A DNA stretch of 64,000 nucleotides, taken from contig NZ_NBYX01000010.1 in assembly GCF_002099195.1 (NCBI RefSeq), forward strand, positions 186,001 to 250,000, written 5' to 3'. The notes beneath the pieces are model-generated. The model was not told the DNA's origin and did not search any database. It was given only the letters and a program-made list of their open reading frames with translations. The translations under genes and the position numbers were made by a program. Origin of the DNA: Burkholderia puraquae. GTDB taxonomy: Bacteria; Pseudomonadota; Gammaproteobacteria; Burkholderiales; Burkholderiaceae. Shown here piece after piece: positions 46,633 through 59,154 of the stretch (its first letter is position 1; every line of letters starts with the position of its first letter).

Positions 46633-47301
46633 TCACGCGCCGACGATCGAGATCGAGAACCCGTCCCAGCCCTTCTGCCCGACCGTCTGCACGGCCGTCG
46701 TCGTGAGGTTCGGTTCGGCCGCGAAACGCGCGAACCCGTCGCGCACGCCGACCACGTCGGGCTCGCGATTGTCCGGATCGGCCACGCGCCCGCCGCGCAC
46801 GACGTTGTCGACGACGATCACCGTGCCGGGCCGCGACAGCTTCAACGCCGCGTCGAGATAGACCGGGTTGCTGTCCTTGTCGGCATCGATGAAGATGAAA
46901 TCGAACGGCGCTTCACCGGCATCGATGAGCCGCGCGAGGCTGTCCTTCGCGCTGCCGACCACCACCGTCACGACTTCCGAGAACCCGGCACGCGCGATGT
47001 TCCGCGTCGCGACTTTCGCGTGCTCGGGGTTCAGTTCGAGCGTCACGAGCGTGCCGCCCGGCGGCAACGCGCGCGCGAGCCAGATCGTGCTGTAGCCGCC
47101 GAGCGTGCCGATCTCGAGAATCCGGCGCGCGCCGCGGATCGTCGCGAGCAGTTGCAGCAGCTTGCCCTGGTTCGGCGCGACGTTGATCGCGGGCAGCCCG
47201 GCCGCGTCGCTTGCCGCCAGCGCGGCGTCGAGCACGTCGTCGGACGGCACGAGCGTCGCGGAGAAATACGCATCCACCTGGTTCCAATGATCCTGATTCA
47301 T
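46633..47301 (-). CDS. O-methyltransferase (COMT-like)
   Basis: 222 aa, SAM-dependent and metal-dependent family 3. Conserved: NQGKLLQLLATIRGARRILE then IGTLGGYSTIWLARALP, the metal-binding DFIFIDADKDSN and VVDNVVRGG. The usual substrate class is catechols or CoA esters. Convergent with DUF1176 and divergent from metY. Confidence 0.88.
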   Translation of the reverse strand: MNQDHWNQVDAYFSATLVPSDDVLDAALAASDAAGLPAINVAPNQGKLLQLLATIRGARRILEIGTLGGYSTIWLARALPPGGTLVTLELNPEHAKVATRNIARAGFSEVVTVVVGSAKDSLARLIDAGEAPFDFIFIDADKDSNPVYLDAALKLSRPGTVIVVDNVVRGGRVADPDNREPDVVGVRDGFARFAAEPNLTTTAVQTVGQKGWDGFSISIVGA

Positions 47302-47394
47302 CGCACACCCCTTGTTTGCGGAAAAGGCATTTTATGCAGCGCGTCGCCATAAGCAACAAACCATTCGTTCTAAGGGTAGCCGCGCACGTACTCC

Positions 47395-47400
47395 TATAAT
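47395..47400 (+). promoter_or_regulatory. -10 element of metY
   Basis: A perfect TATAAT, 33 bp before the metY ATG, in the 132-bp gap to the divergent methyltransferase. The -35 is weak. Confidence 0.5.
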
Positions 47401-47433
47401 CGCTCGACCACCACAACAACAGATGGAGCACCC

Positions 47434-48729
47434 ATGACCGATCAGGCCGCATCGAACTGGCGCCTCGAAACCATCGCCGTGCACGGCGGTTATCGTCCCG
47501 ACCCGACCACGCGCGCGGTCGCCGTACCGATCTACCAGACCGTTGCGTACGCATTCGACGACACGCAGCACGGCGCCGACCTGTTCGACCTGAAGGTCCA
47601 GGGCAACATCTACACGCGGATCATGAACCCGACGACAGACGTGCTCGAGCAGCGGATCGCCGCGCTCGAGGGCGGCATCGGCGCGCTGGCGCTTGCATCG
47701 GGGCAATCGGCCGTCACGTACGCGATCCAGACGATCGCCGAAGCCGGCGACAACATCGTGTCCGCGAGTTCGCTGTATGGCGGCACCTACAACCTGTTCG
47801 CCCATACGCTGCCGCAATACGGGATCACGACACGCTTCGCCGATCCGCGCGACCCCGCATCGTTCGAGCCGCTGATCGACGCGCGCACGAAGGCGATCTT
47901 CGCGGAATCGGTCGGCAACCCGCTCGGCAACGTCACCGACATCGCCGCGCTCGCGGAAGTCGCACATCGCCACGGGATCCCGCTGATCGTCGACAACACG
48001 GTGCCGTCGCCGTACCTGCTGCGCCCGTTCGAGCACGGCGCCGATATCGTCGTGCATTCGCTGACGAAGTATCTCGGCGGGCACGGCACGAGCCTCGGCG
48101 GCGCGATCGTCGATTCGGGCAAGTTCCCGTGGGCCGAGCACGCGGACCGCTTCAAGCGGCTGAACGAGCCCGACGTCAGCTATCACGGCGTCGTCTACAC
48201 GGAAGCGTTCGGGCCGGCTGCCTATATCGGCCGCGCGCGCGTGGTGCCGCTGCGCAACATGGGCGCGGCAATCTCGCCGTTCAATGCCTTCCAGATCCTG
48301 CAGGGGATCGAGACGCTCGCGCTGCGCGTCGAGCGAATCAGCGACAACGCGCTGAAAATCGCGCAGCATCTCGCTCGCCACGAAAACGTCGAATGGGTGA
48401 ACTATGCGGGCCTGCCCGATCACCCCGATCATCCGCTCGTCGCGCGCTACCTGTCGGGCCGCGCGCCGGGCATCCTGACGTTCGGCGTGAAGGGCCGCCG
48501 CAACGGCGGCGCGAAGTTCCAGGACGCGCTGAAGCTGTTCACGCGGCTCGTCAACATCGGCGACACGAAATCGCTCGCGACGCACCCGGCCTCGACGACG
48601 CACCGGCAACTGTCGCCGGCCGAACTCGCGAAGGCCGGCGTGAAGGAAGAAACGGTGCGGCTGTCGATCGGCATCGAGCATATCGACGACCTGCTCGCCG
48701 ATCTCGACCAGGCGCTCGCGCAGCTTTGA
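47434..48729 (+). CDS. metY: O-acetylhomoserine sulfhydrylase
   Basis: 431 aa, PLP-dependent Cys/Met metabolism family. Conserved: TRIMNPTTDVLEQRIAALEG, SSLYGGTYNLFAHTLPQYGI, and the PLP lysine in HSLTKYLGGHGTSLGG. The length (near 430) and the NGGAKFQDALKLFTRLVNIGD region are those of O-acetylhomoserine aminocarboxypropyltransferase, which makes homocysteine from O-acetylhomoserine and sulfide. A strong hairpin follows the stop. Confidence 0.93.
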   Translation: MTDQAASNWRLETIAVHGGYRPDPTTRAVAVPIYQTVAYAFDDTQHGADLFDLKVQGNIYTRIMNPTTDVLEQRIAALEGGIGALALASGQSAVTYAIQTIAEAGDNIVSASSLYGGTYNLFAHTLPQYGITTRFADPRDPASFEPLIDARTKAIFAESVGNPLGNVTDIAALAEVAHRHGIPLIVDNTVPSPYLLRPFEHGADIVVHSLTKYLGGHGTSLGGAIVDSGKFPWAEHADRFKRLNEPDVSYHGVVYTEAFGPAAYIGRARVVPLRNMGAAISPFNAFQILQGIETLALRVERISDNALKIAQHLARHENVEWVNYAGLPDHPDHPLVARYLSGRAPGILTFGVKGRRNGGAKFQDALKLFTRLVNIGDTKSLATHPASTTHRQLSPAELAKAGVKEETVRLSIGIEHIDDLLADLDQALAQL

Positions 48730-48736
48730 CCGGCAC

Positions 48737-48762
48737 GGGCGCGCCGGCTTGCCGGTGCGCCC
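48737..48762 (+). terminator. Hairpin after metY
   Basis: GGGCGCGCCGG pairs with CCGGTGCGCCC (one G-T) around CTTG, 7 nt after the stop; no T tract. Confidence 0.6.
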
Positions 48763-48774
48763 TGCATGAATAGG

Positions 48775-48805
48775 TTGACCTTGAAGCGGCTTCAAGGTGT
48801 TCAAT
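48775..48805 (+). promoter_or_regulatory. MerR-family type promoter with 19-bp spacer
   Basis: TTGACC (-35) and TTCAAT (-10-like) are separated by 19 bp, and the spacer holds a perfect palindrome ACCTTGAAG-CGG-CTTCAAGGT (48778-48798). This overlong spacer with a centred dyad is the hallmark of promoters activated by MerR-family metal or stress regulators. It precedes the ZIP-like gene; no MerR gene is in the window. Confidence 0.75.
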
Positions 48806-48862
48806 CCCCGGTTGATACCGGGGTAACGCCCGGCGTGTACGAACCGTACCACGCAGCCGGGC
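48806..48862 (+). other. Two strong hairpins in the leader of the ZIP-like gene
   Basis: CCCCGG-TTGATA-CCGGGG (48806-48823) and GCCCGGC...GCCGGGC (48828-48862), the second extended by GTGTAC/GTACCAC pairing with a bulge. They lie between the promoter and the start at 48911 and could act in post-initiation control. No known riboswitch class recognised. Confidence 0.55.
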
Positions 48863-48910
48863 AGCGCGACGCTGAGCCCCCTGCGGTACACCAACCGCCC
48901 GAGAGGCCTC

Positions 48911-49636
48911 ATGACACCGACCGCGAAGCTTGCGCTGCTCACGTTACCGCCCGTGCTGGCGGCCTGTTTCGGCGCCCTTGCGGCCGCCTGGCGCGCACCC
49001 GGCCCGAAAACGTCGAGCGTCATCCAGCATTTCACCGGCGGTATCGTGTTTGCAGCCGCGGCGCTCGAACTGCTGCCGCAGGATCGCGCGCATGCGCTGT
49101 TTCCGGTCGTCGTCGGCTTCGTGCTCGGCATCGCGCTGATGCTCGCGATCCGCGCGCTGTCGGGCGCGATCGAGACGCGCTTCGAGGAAGCGCGGCTGCC
49201 CGTGAGCCTCATCATCGTCACCGCGATCGACCTCGTCATCGACGGCCTCGTGCTCGGCATCGCGTTCTCCGCGAGCGACGAAAGCGGCATCATCCTGACC
49301 GTCGCGCTGACGCTCGAGGTGCTGTTCCTCGCGCTGTCGGTCAGCGCAGCGCTCGCGGCCGCCGGCATCGGCCGCATGCTGTCGATCGTCGTACCGGTCG
49401 GGCTCGCGGCGCTGCTGAGCCTCGCGGCCGTTGCCGGCAACGCGGCCTTCGCCGGGCTTCCGCCCAATATCTACGCGGCGCTGCTCGGGCTGGGCACCGT
49501 CGCGCTGCTGTACCTCGTCACCGAAGAACTGCTGGTCGAAGCGCACGAGGTACCCGAAACGCCGTTCGCGACGGCCGCGTTCTTCATCGGCTTCATTGTG
49601 TTCTTCCTGATCGAAGGATCGGTGAAGGCCGGATAA
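48911..49636 (+). CDS. Divergent ZIP-family metal transporter
   Basis: 241 aa, about seven or eight membrane helices. ZIP features: an early FTGGIVFAAAALELLPQ and helix IV VTAIDLVIDGLVLGIAFSA (Asp in place of the usual His-Asn), then TEELLVEAHEVPETP near the C-terminus. The canonical HEXPHE of helix V is not conserved. So the fold is ZIP-like but the metal site differs; direction and substrate are uncertain. The MerR-type promoter supports a metal or stress role. Confidence 0.7.
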   Translation: MTPTAKLALLTLPPVLAACFGALAAAWRAPGPKTSSVIQHFTGGIVFAAAALELLPQDRAHALFPVVVGFVLGIALMLAIRALSGAIETRFEEARLPVSLIIVTAIDLVIDGLVLGIAFSASDESGIILTVALTLEVLFLALSVSAALAAAGIGRMLSIVVPVGLAALLSLAAVAGNAAFAGLPPNIYAALLGLGTVALLYLVTEELLVEAHEVPETPFATAAFFIGFIVFFLIEGSVKAG

Positions 49637-49652
49637 GCCAGGCGCACACCGG

Positions 49653-50156
49653 CTACCACGTGGTCGCGCCCGCTGGATACGTATCGACGATGCGCGTGCC
49701 GTTGACGGGCGTCACGCCTTCGTTGCGCAGCGCGGCCCACAGGTCGATCGCATGTTCGCGCGACTTGCGGCTGCCGTCGTCGGTCAGCACGTTCAGCGCG
49801 ATCACTTCGTCGCCTGTCGTCAGTTGCAGCTGCTCCTTCAGCTTGCGTGACTGATGCGACGCGGTGCGGATGTCGCCGAGCAGGATCCGCTTCTCCGCGA
49901 CATTCGATCCGCCGTTGGCATCGGCGGGCACGAACGTCAGCCGGCCGTTGTCGACCTCGCATTGCCCGCGCGTGAACGTCGCGCTCCACTCGCCGGCCGG
50001 CACGGCCGCGAACTCGCAGCGCATCCGCTCGTTCGCGTGCCGGCCGACATCATGCGCCGACGCGTGCGACAACGCACGTTCCGGCCAGCCGGCCGCCATC
50101 GCGGTCGTCGACAACAGGCACGCCGCGAGCACGATTCCTTTTGCAAAATGGCGCAT
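49653..50156 (-). CDS. Periplasmic protein of unknown function
   Basis: 167 aa with a signal peptide (MRHFAKGIVLAACLLSTTAMA). The mature part has two Cys (RMRCEFAAVPAG, RGQCEVDNG) probably bonded, and no recognised domain. It lies 66 bp after a DUF4148 gene in the same direction, so the two probably share a transcript with the ATGACG-type site upstream. Confidence 0.7.
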   Translation of the reverse strand: MRHFAKGIVLAACLLSTTAMAAGWPERALSHASAHDVGRHANERMRCEFAAVPAGEWSATFTRGQCEVDNGRLTFVPADANGGSNVAEKRILLGDIRTASHQSRKLKEQLQLTTGDEVIALNVLTDDGSRKSREHAIDLWAALRNEGVTPVNGTRIVDTYPAGATTW

Positions 50157-50222
50157 GACACGCTCCTCTTCGTGTTGGGGTGCAGCCGACGCGCACCGCG
50201 CCGGCCGGCCGCGAATGAACGA

Positions 50223-50498
50223 TCAACGAACTGCAAAACGGTTGTCGTGCGCATCGACCAGTGGCGCCGTCTCGCCGCGATGCACCGTCGCGCGATGGAT
50301 CTCCTGGTTGCGTGCGACGCTGGCCGGGCTTGCCGGGTAGTCGTGATTCGGGCTCGGAATCACGCCGTCGTGGCGCGCACGCACCAGTTCCTGACGGACT
50401 TCCTGCCGGGTCTTCTGCTGCGCGGCCACCACCTGCGAGAAGGCCGCCATCGACAGTGCGGCAGCGGCGACGACGATCATCGGTCGCGGCATGTTCAT
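50223..50498 (-). CDS. DUF4148 family secreted protein A
   Basis: 91 aa with a signal peptide ending near VVAA and the DUF4148 core KTRQEVRQELVRARHDGVIP then SVARNQEIHRATVHRGE. The start at 50498 has AAGGAG 8 nt upstream. Paralogue of 51794-52078. Function unknown; these small periplasmic proteins are common in Burkholderia next to metal and stress genes. Confidence 0.82.
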   Translation of the reverse strand: MNMPRPMIVVAAAALSMAAFSQVVAAQQKTRQEVRQELVRARHDGVIPSPNHDYPASPASVARNQEIHRATVHRGETAPLVDAHDNRFAVR

Positions 50499-50565
50499 GT
50501 TGTTCGCTCCTTGCTGGAAATCCGTGACAGGAGCCTTCAGTTTGATCCGGCGGCGGTGCGGAATC

Positions 50566-50591
50566 GTGATCACAGCATGACGGTTTCGTCA
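50566..50591 (-). promoter_or_regulatory. ATGACG-type palindrome upstream of DUF4148 A
   Basis: TGACG-GTTT-CGTCA (50578-50591) is a perfect inverted repeat with a 4-bp spacer, with a weaker half-site GTGATC 11 bp to its left. It lies about 80 bp before the gene. Same form as sites at 51639 and 60546. Confidence 0.55.
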
Positions 50592-50651
50592 CTGCCGCGA
50601 CATGCTCTGCATCGCACTGCGAATGAAAATGCGTCGTGGGCTTATGCGCCC

Positions 50652-50668
50652 ATGACGCAGCGATGACA
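50652..50668 (+). promoter_or_regulatory. Direct repeat of ATGAC half-sites
   Basis: ATGACG and ATGACA are repeated with 11-bp periodicity, as for OmpR-type response regulators. Located in the 316-bp gap (50499-50814) between DUF4148 A and the porin relic; nothing else recognised in that gap. Confidence 0.4.
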
Positions 50669-50814
50669 TTCTTCTCATTTTCCCCTCACCTTCACGATCC
50701 GAACGCTTTCCAGAATCGGCAGCGCGACTGCGAGATTCCGCGCCCGCCGGCACGACGTGCGGCGCGGAATCGACCGATGTACGAATCGATCCTCTTGAAC
50801 TTCGGGGACACACC

Positions 50815-51059
50815 ATGAAAACTCCCGTTCGGCTCGCGATGATGTCGGGTGCGATGCTCGCGACCGCTAACGCGGTACACGCGTCGGAAGTCACGCTATC
50901 CGGCCTGTTCGATACGTCGCTGACGTATGTATGGAACGCCAATGCGGACGGCAGGAATCTCGCCGGCCTCGAAAGCGTGCGCCGGGGCACGCCGGCGCTC
51001 GGCCGCCAGGACGACGCGCTCGCGGCTGTCGCGTGGCCGAGTTGCGCCAGCGGTTCTGA
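50815..51059 (+). pseudogene. Porin relic with internal deletion and frameshift
   Basis: The frame begins with a porin leader and first strand (MKTPVRLAMMSGAMLATANA, then EVTLSGLFDTSLTY), jumps to GTPALGRQDDALAA, which resembles the porin LGRQYDA segment, and in another frame ends VAELRQRF-stop at 51033-51059, the usual porin C-terminus. Over 80 percent of a porin is missing. A good terminator lies downstream, as expected for a former porin gene. Confidence 0.75.
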
Positions 51060-51207
51060 ACGCGGCGGCCCTACGCGCCGCGTGACAAAAATTTCATGTT
51101 CCGATCAGGTTCGCGAAGCGTCGTGTCGCTACGATCGGAAACGTGACGGGCAGCGCCCGTTCCAGACCACGCAAGCGGGTCGCTGCCGCACGGCACGTCA
51201 CGCGTTA

Positions 51208-51241
51208 GGCCCGGACACGTCGAGTGCCGGGCCTTTTTTTG
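51208..51241 (+). terminator. Intrinsic terminator after the porin relic
   Basis: GGCCCGG and CCGGGCC pair, followed by eight T residues. Left over from the porin gene, or shared with upstream transcription. Confidence 0.88.
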
Positions 51242-51256
51242 TTGCGTTCCCGACGA

Positions 51257-51496
51257 TCAGGGCGCTGAATTTCGCCGAGGGAACAGGCAATTATGCGTTT
51301 TTACATACAGGTTCGGATTGCCGCAGCGATGCCCGGCATAGTCGATCTGCTCGCCGGGCATGAGGTCGGCCGGCACCGGCTTGCGCGCGGCGGCTGGCGC
51401 GGTCGGTATGGTGCCGGAACGTGTCGATGCGCAGCCCGCGAACAACGGGACGATCAGGACTGCGATCAAGGCTAGGCGAATGGCGGGACGATGCAC
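51257..51496 (-). CDS. Small lipoprotein
   Basis: 79 aa. The leader MHRPAIRLALIAVLIVPLFAGC has a lipobox FAGC (Cys22). The mature part is short, Pro-rich, with two Cys (GHRCGNPNLYVKTHNC). No family recognised. No clear ribosome site upstream. Confidence 0.55.
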   Translation of the reverse strand: MHRPAIRLALIAVLIVPLFAGCASTRSGTIPTAPAAARKPVPADLMPGEQIDYAGHRCGNPNLYVKTHNCLFPRRNSAP

Positions 51497-51627
51497 TTTT
51501 CAGTCCGGTGTGAAAGTCAGAACAGGGCCGCCCGCTTTCGATGCTGCTGTCGCGAACGGCACAAATGCCGTCGGCCGCGTCGGCCATCGGCAGACTGCAT
51601 GTTCCGCTTGCCGCTCATCGCGCCCAT

Positions 51628-51655
51628 GACCCGAACATGACGATTGCGTCATGTC
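51628..51655 (+). promoter_or_regulatory. ATGACG-type operator upstream of DUF4148 B
   Basis: CATGACG-ATTG-CGTCATG (51638-51655) is a perfect 7-bp-arm palindrome; a further half-site ATGACC starts 11 bp upstream of the left arm (51628). About 140 bp before the DUF4148 B start. The 51497-51793 gap holds nothing else recognised. Confidence 0.6.
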
Positions 51656-51793
51656 GGTCGCGCCCGAACGGCACATCTTCGCGTTGCGCAATCTGACGCA
51701 TTTTTCATCTCGCGATCACGATCACGCACGGCTGCTTTCGCATACTGGGTCCATGGTTCGCCACCCGGCGGCCCTGATCAAGGAGAGCACTCG

Positions 51794-52078
51794 ATGAAAA
51801 CCGCAAAACTCGCAGCACTGTTCGTCACCGCCACGCTGTCGCTCGGCCTGGCCACGCAGGCCGCGTTCGCGCAGACGCAAACGCAGGGCAAGACCCGCAC
51901 GCAGGTCGTCAATGAACTGAAGCAGGCGCAGCACGACGGCGTCGTGCCGACGAGCAAGACGCAATACCCGCCGACCGGCGAGCTCATCGCACGCAACAAG
52001 GAGCTTCACGGGATTTCGGTGCATGGCGGCGAGAAGAAGCCGCAGGCCGACAATCACGACAGCCTGACCGCGCGGTAA
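51794..52078 (+). CDS. DUF4148 family secreted protein B
   Basis: 94 aa, signal peptide MKTAKLAALFVTATLSLGLA through AFA, DUF4148 core KTRTQVVNELKQAQHDGVVP and LIARNKELHGISVHGGEKK. AGGAGA precedes the ATG. Paralogue of 50223-50498. Convergent with the czcS gene, 82 bp away. Confidence 0.85.
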   Translation: MKTAKLAALFVTATLSLGLATQAAFAQTQTQGKTRTQVVNELKQAQHDGVVPTSKTQYPPTGELIARNKELHGISVHGGEKKPQADNHDSLTAR

Positions 52079-52160
52079 TGACCCTCGGCCACACGACCGC
52101 GGGCAGCGCGCCGCGCGCGGCCGCCGCATGGCGAACGCGCGGGCGGGCCTGCCCGCGGTG

Positions 52161-53587
52161 TCAAGTGCTGATGGCCGCCGGCCGTTTCAGCTCGGCCGGC
52201 TGGCGCGGAAAGCGCAACCAGAACGTCGTGCGTCGGCCGGGGTCGCTGTCGACACCGCATTCGCCGCCGTGGTTGTCCATGATCGACCGGACGATCGCGA
52301 GGCCGAGCCCCGTCCCCGACGCCGAATTGTGCCGCGACGGATCGACGCGATAGAAACGCTCGAAGATCCGCCCGGCATGCTCCGCTGCAATGCCGGGCCC
52401 GGAATCCGACACGGCGATCGTCGTCGCACCACGCTGCGCCACGCAATCGATCGTCACGATGCTGCCGCGCGGCGCGTAGGCCAGCGCATTCGACAGCAGG
52501 TTGCTCAACGCGCGCTGATACAGCATCAGATCCGCATCGACCCACGCATGGCCGTCGATCTTCACCGTCACGCCGGCATCCTCCGCCAGCGGCTCGTAGT
52601 AGCCGGCGACGCGCCCGGCCTCCTCCGCCGCATCCAGGCGCCGCACGTCGATCGACGTGCCGGCCTGTTCCGAGCGCGCGAGAAACAGCATGTCCTCGAT
52701 CATCCGCGACAGCCGCTGGTATTCGTCGATGCTCGACTCGATCACGTTCCGGTATTCATCCGCGCTGCGCGGCTGCGACAGCACGACCTGCGCGGCCGCC
52801 TGCAGGTTCGTGAGCGGCGTGCGCATGTCGTGTGCGAGATTCGACGAGAACTGGCTCAGCCGCGTGAACGATTCGTTCAGCCGTTCGAGCATCCCGTTGA
52901 ACGCATGCTCGAGCTCCTTCAGTTCGCCGGCCGTATCGAGTTCCGGCAACGGATGAGCGAGCCGGCTCGTCGACATCTGCTCGGCGCGCGCAGCGAACCG
53001 CCGCAGCGGGCTCAGCCCCAGCGCCGCAATGCCATACGCGATCGCGGCCGCGAGCACCACGCCGAACACCTCGATCACGACGATCGTATAGGCATGCGTG
53101 CGCAGCAGCAGCACGTCGGCGCTGCGGTCGTACTGCACCGCGACGCGCACCACGGGCGCACCCGCGCCCGTGCCGGCCAGCGGCACATTCGTCACCAGGT
53201 ACTGGTGCCGCGCGCCGGGCGGCGCGACGCCGACCGGCACGCGCCCGGCATCCAGCGACATCAGCGGCGCATACATACGGAAGCCGGGCGTGCCGACCAC
53301 GCGCGTACCCGCGGCATCGAAGATCGCGAGATCCATGTTCGGATGGCCGTGCAACTGGTCGATCCAGATGTCGGTATTGCGCGCGACGTCGGCCGTCGAG
53401 CGCGCTTCGGCCAGGTGCGCGCCCAACGCGGCGGAAATCCCGGCCATCTGCTCGGCCGCCGTCGTTTCGACGCGATTGCTCAGCGCCTCGTAGAGTGCAA
53501 CGCCGCTCGACGCGAGAATCACCGACGTCGACAGGATGATCAGCGCGGTCAAGCGTCCGCGCAGCGTGCGCGGCAGCAGGCGCGCGA

Positions 53588-53591
<4 letters not shown>
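52161..53591 (-). CDS. czcS: Heavy-metal sensor histidine kinase (CzcS/IrlS type)
   Basis: 476 aa. Membrane helices at about 15-36 and 168-192 flank a periplasmic sensor of about 130 residues; HAMP follows, then HisKA with His254 in [12 protein letters not shown]-box [10 protein letters not shown], and [15 protein letters not shown] of the ATPase domain. Belongs to the heavy-metal sensor kinase family. ATG overlaps the response-regulator stop (ATGA). Confidence 0.9.
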
Positions 53592-57510
<3,919 letters not shown>

Positions 57511-57570
57511 TCACCTTCGACGGACGGGCCGCCCGGCCGGTCACCCGGCGGGCCGGAAACCGCACCTCGA

Positions 57571-57618
57571 ACCGGGCTGCGCACCGGGCCGCGAATCGGG
57601 CCGCATACCGGGCCGCGC
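57571..57618. repeat. 12-bp tandem repeat between czcB and czcA
   Basis: Four 12-bp units of the form A(C/T)CGGGC(C/T)GCNN in a row, in the 161-bp gap of the operon. The spacer is unusually long for this operon and GC-rich; a degraded fifth unit follows. Confidence 0.65.
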
Positions 57619-57644
57619 ATCGCGCGGCGGCGCACACACGACGC

Positions 57645-59120
57645 TCATTCATGTTCAGCGCTCCCCTTGCCGAGTTCGGCCTTCAGCACGAAACTGTTCG
57701 ACGCCGCGTATTCCTGGCCCGGCTTGAGCCCCTTCAGCACCTCGGTCGCACGTTCGTCGCGCCGCCCCGTCTCGACGGCCTGGGCGACGAAACCCTTCGA
57801 CGAGCGCACGAAGACGGAAGGTGCGCCGTCGACGTCCTGCAGCGCGTCGCTCGCAACCGCGAGCGGCACGCCCTGCTTGCCCGCGTCGACCGACACGTTC
57901 ACGAACATCCCGGGCCGCCACACGCCGTCCGGGTTCGGCAGCACGACGCGCGCCGGCGCGGTGCGCGTCTGTTCGCCGAGCAGCGAACCCACGTACGCGA
58001 TCGGGCCGCTCGAACGCGATTCGAACGCGGTCGCGATGACCGTCGCGTCGCGGCCGACACGCACGTCGTTGAGCCGCTGCGCCGGCACGGCCATCTCGGC
58101 CCATACCGTCGACAGGTCGGAGATCACGAACATGCTGGCATCGGCGGCGATCGCTTCGCCCGGCGTCGCATGCTTCTCGACGATCGTGCCCGCGAACGGC
58201 GCGCGCAGTTCGTAGCGGTTCAGCGCGCCCGCGCCGGCCGGTGCATTCAGCGCGGCGAGCTTCTGCCGCGCGTTCTGCACGGCGATCTCGGCTTCGCGCA
58301 ACTGCACCTGCGCCTGCTGGTAGTCCTGCTCGGCCGAAATGCGCTCCTGCCACAGCGTGCGTTCGCGCTCGTAGGTTGCCCTTGCGCCGGAGAGCCGGCG
58401 CTCGGCCGTCAGCAGCTCGCTGCGCCGGTCGGCCAGATCGGTGCTCGCGATCACGGCCAGCACCTGCCCCTTCGCGACGTTCTGCCCGAGCGACACCGAC
58501 ACCTGCTCGACGATGCCGGCCACGCGCGGCACCACGTGCGCGGTGCGATCCTCGTTGAACTTGATCTCGCCCGGCAACTGGAACGGCGTCGCGATCTGCG
58601 CCGGGCCGGCCTTCGCGAGCGCGATCTTCGAGGTTGCCAGCTGCGCGTCGGTCAGCGCGATCGCGCCGTCGGCGCGGGCGAACGGGAACGATGCGGCTTC
58701 GTTGCCCGCCTTCACGTCGATCGTCGCATCGAATACGTGCGGCTTCGCAATCGACTGCGCGGACACGAACTTCTGGCCGGCCGCGTCGAAACGCAGGGGT
58801 TCATGCGTGCGGTCGTAGCGAACCAGCGTGCCGGACACGGTGACGCCCTTGTCGGCAGGCTTGCCGTCGACGAACGGGTACACGATGAGGCGCGCATCGC
58901 CGGGCTTCTCCGTCATCACGATTTCGACGGACAGCTTGCCGCGCTTGAGCACGACACCGCCACGCTCGCCCGCGGCTTCGGCGGATGAAGCGGCTCCGGA
59001 AGCGGCCGACGCGGACGCGCCGTTGCCGCCGCTGTTGCGCGTGACGCCGAGTGCGCCGAGGACGATCCCGGCACTGCCGAGCACGACCGCCGCGATAATC
59101 AGGATTCTGCTGCGTGACAT
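57645..59120 (-). CDS. czcB: RND efflux periplasmic adaptor (CzcB type)
   Basis: 491 aa. One N-terminal membrane anchor (ILIIAAVVLGSAGIVLGALG), then a Czc-type N-terminal domain, the barrel-sandwich core (VVPRVAGIVEQVSVSLGQNV, LRAPFAGTIVEKHATPGEAI) and a helical hairpin between them. It links CzcA to CzcC. The C-terminus is intact. 34 bp after czcC. Confidence 0.92.
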   Translation of the reverse strand: MSRSRILIIAAVVLGSAGIVLGALGVTRNSGGNGASASAASGAASSAEAAGERGGVVLKRGKLSVEIVMTEKPGDARLIVYPFVDGKPADKGVTVSGTLVRYDRTHEPLRFDAAGQKFVSAQSIAKPHVFDATIDVKAGNEAASFPFARADGAIALTDAQLATSKIALAKAGPAQIATPFQLPGEIKFNEDRTAHVVPRVAGIVEQVSVSLGQNVAKGQVLAVIASTDLADRRSELLTAERRLSGARATYERERTLWQERISAEQDYQQAQVQLREAEIAVQNARQKLAALNAPAGAGALNRYELRAPFAGTIVEKHATPGEAIAADASMFVISDLSTVWAEMAVPAQRLNDVRVGRDATVIATAFESRSSGPIAYVGSLLGEQTRTAPARVVLPNPDGVWRPGMFVNVSVDAGKQGVPLAVASDALQDVDGAPSVFVRSSKGFVAQAVETGRRDERATEVLKGLKPGQEYAASNSFVLKAELGKGSAEHE

Positions 59121-59154
59121 GGTGATCCTTCAGGTAAAAGAGGCGCCTGTTGCG

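Noticed and set aside
48806..48900. A known riboswitch (for example manganese-sensing) in the ZIP-like gene leader
   Set aside because: Hairpins are strong, but the conserved loop sequences of that class could not be found.
57571..57618. CRISPR-like repeats
   Set aside because: Unit is only 12 bp with no spacers; simple tandem repeat.
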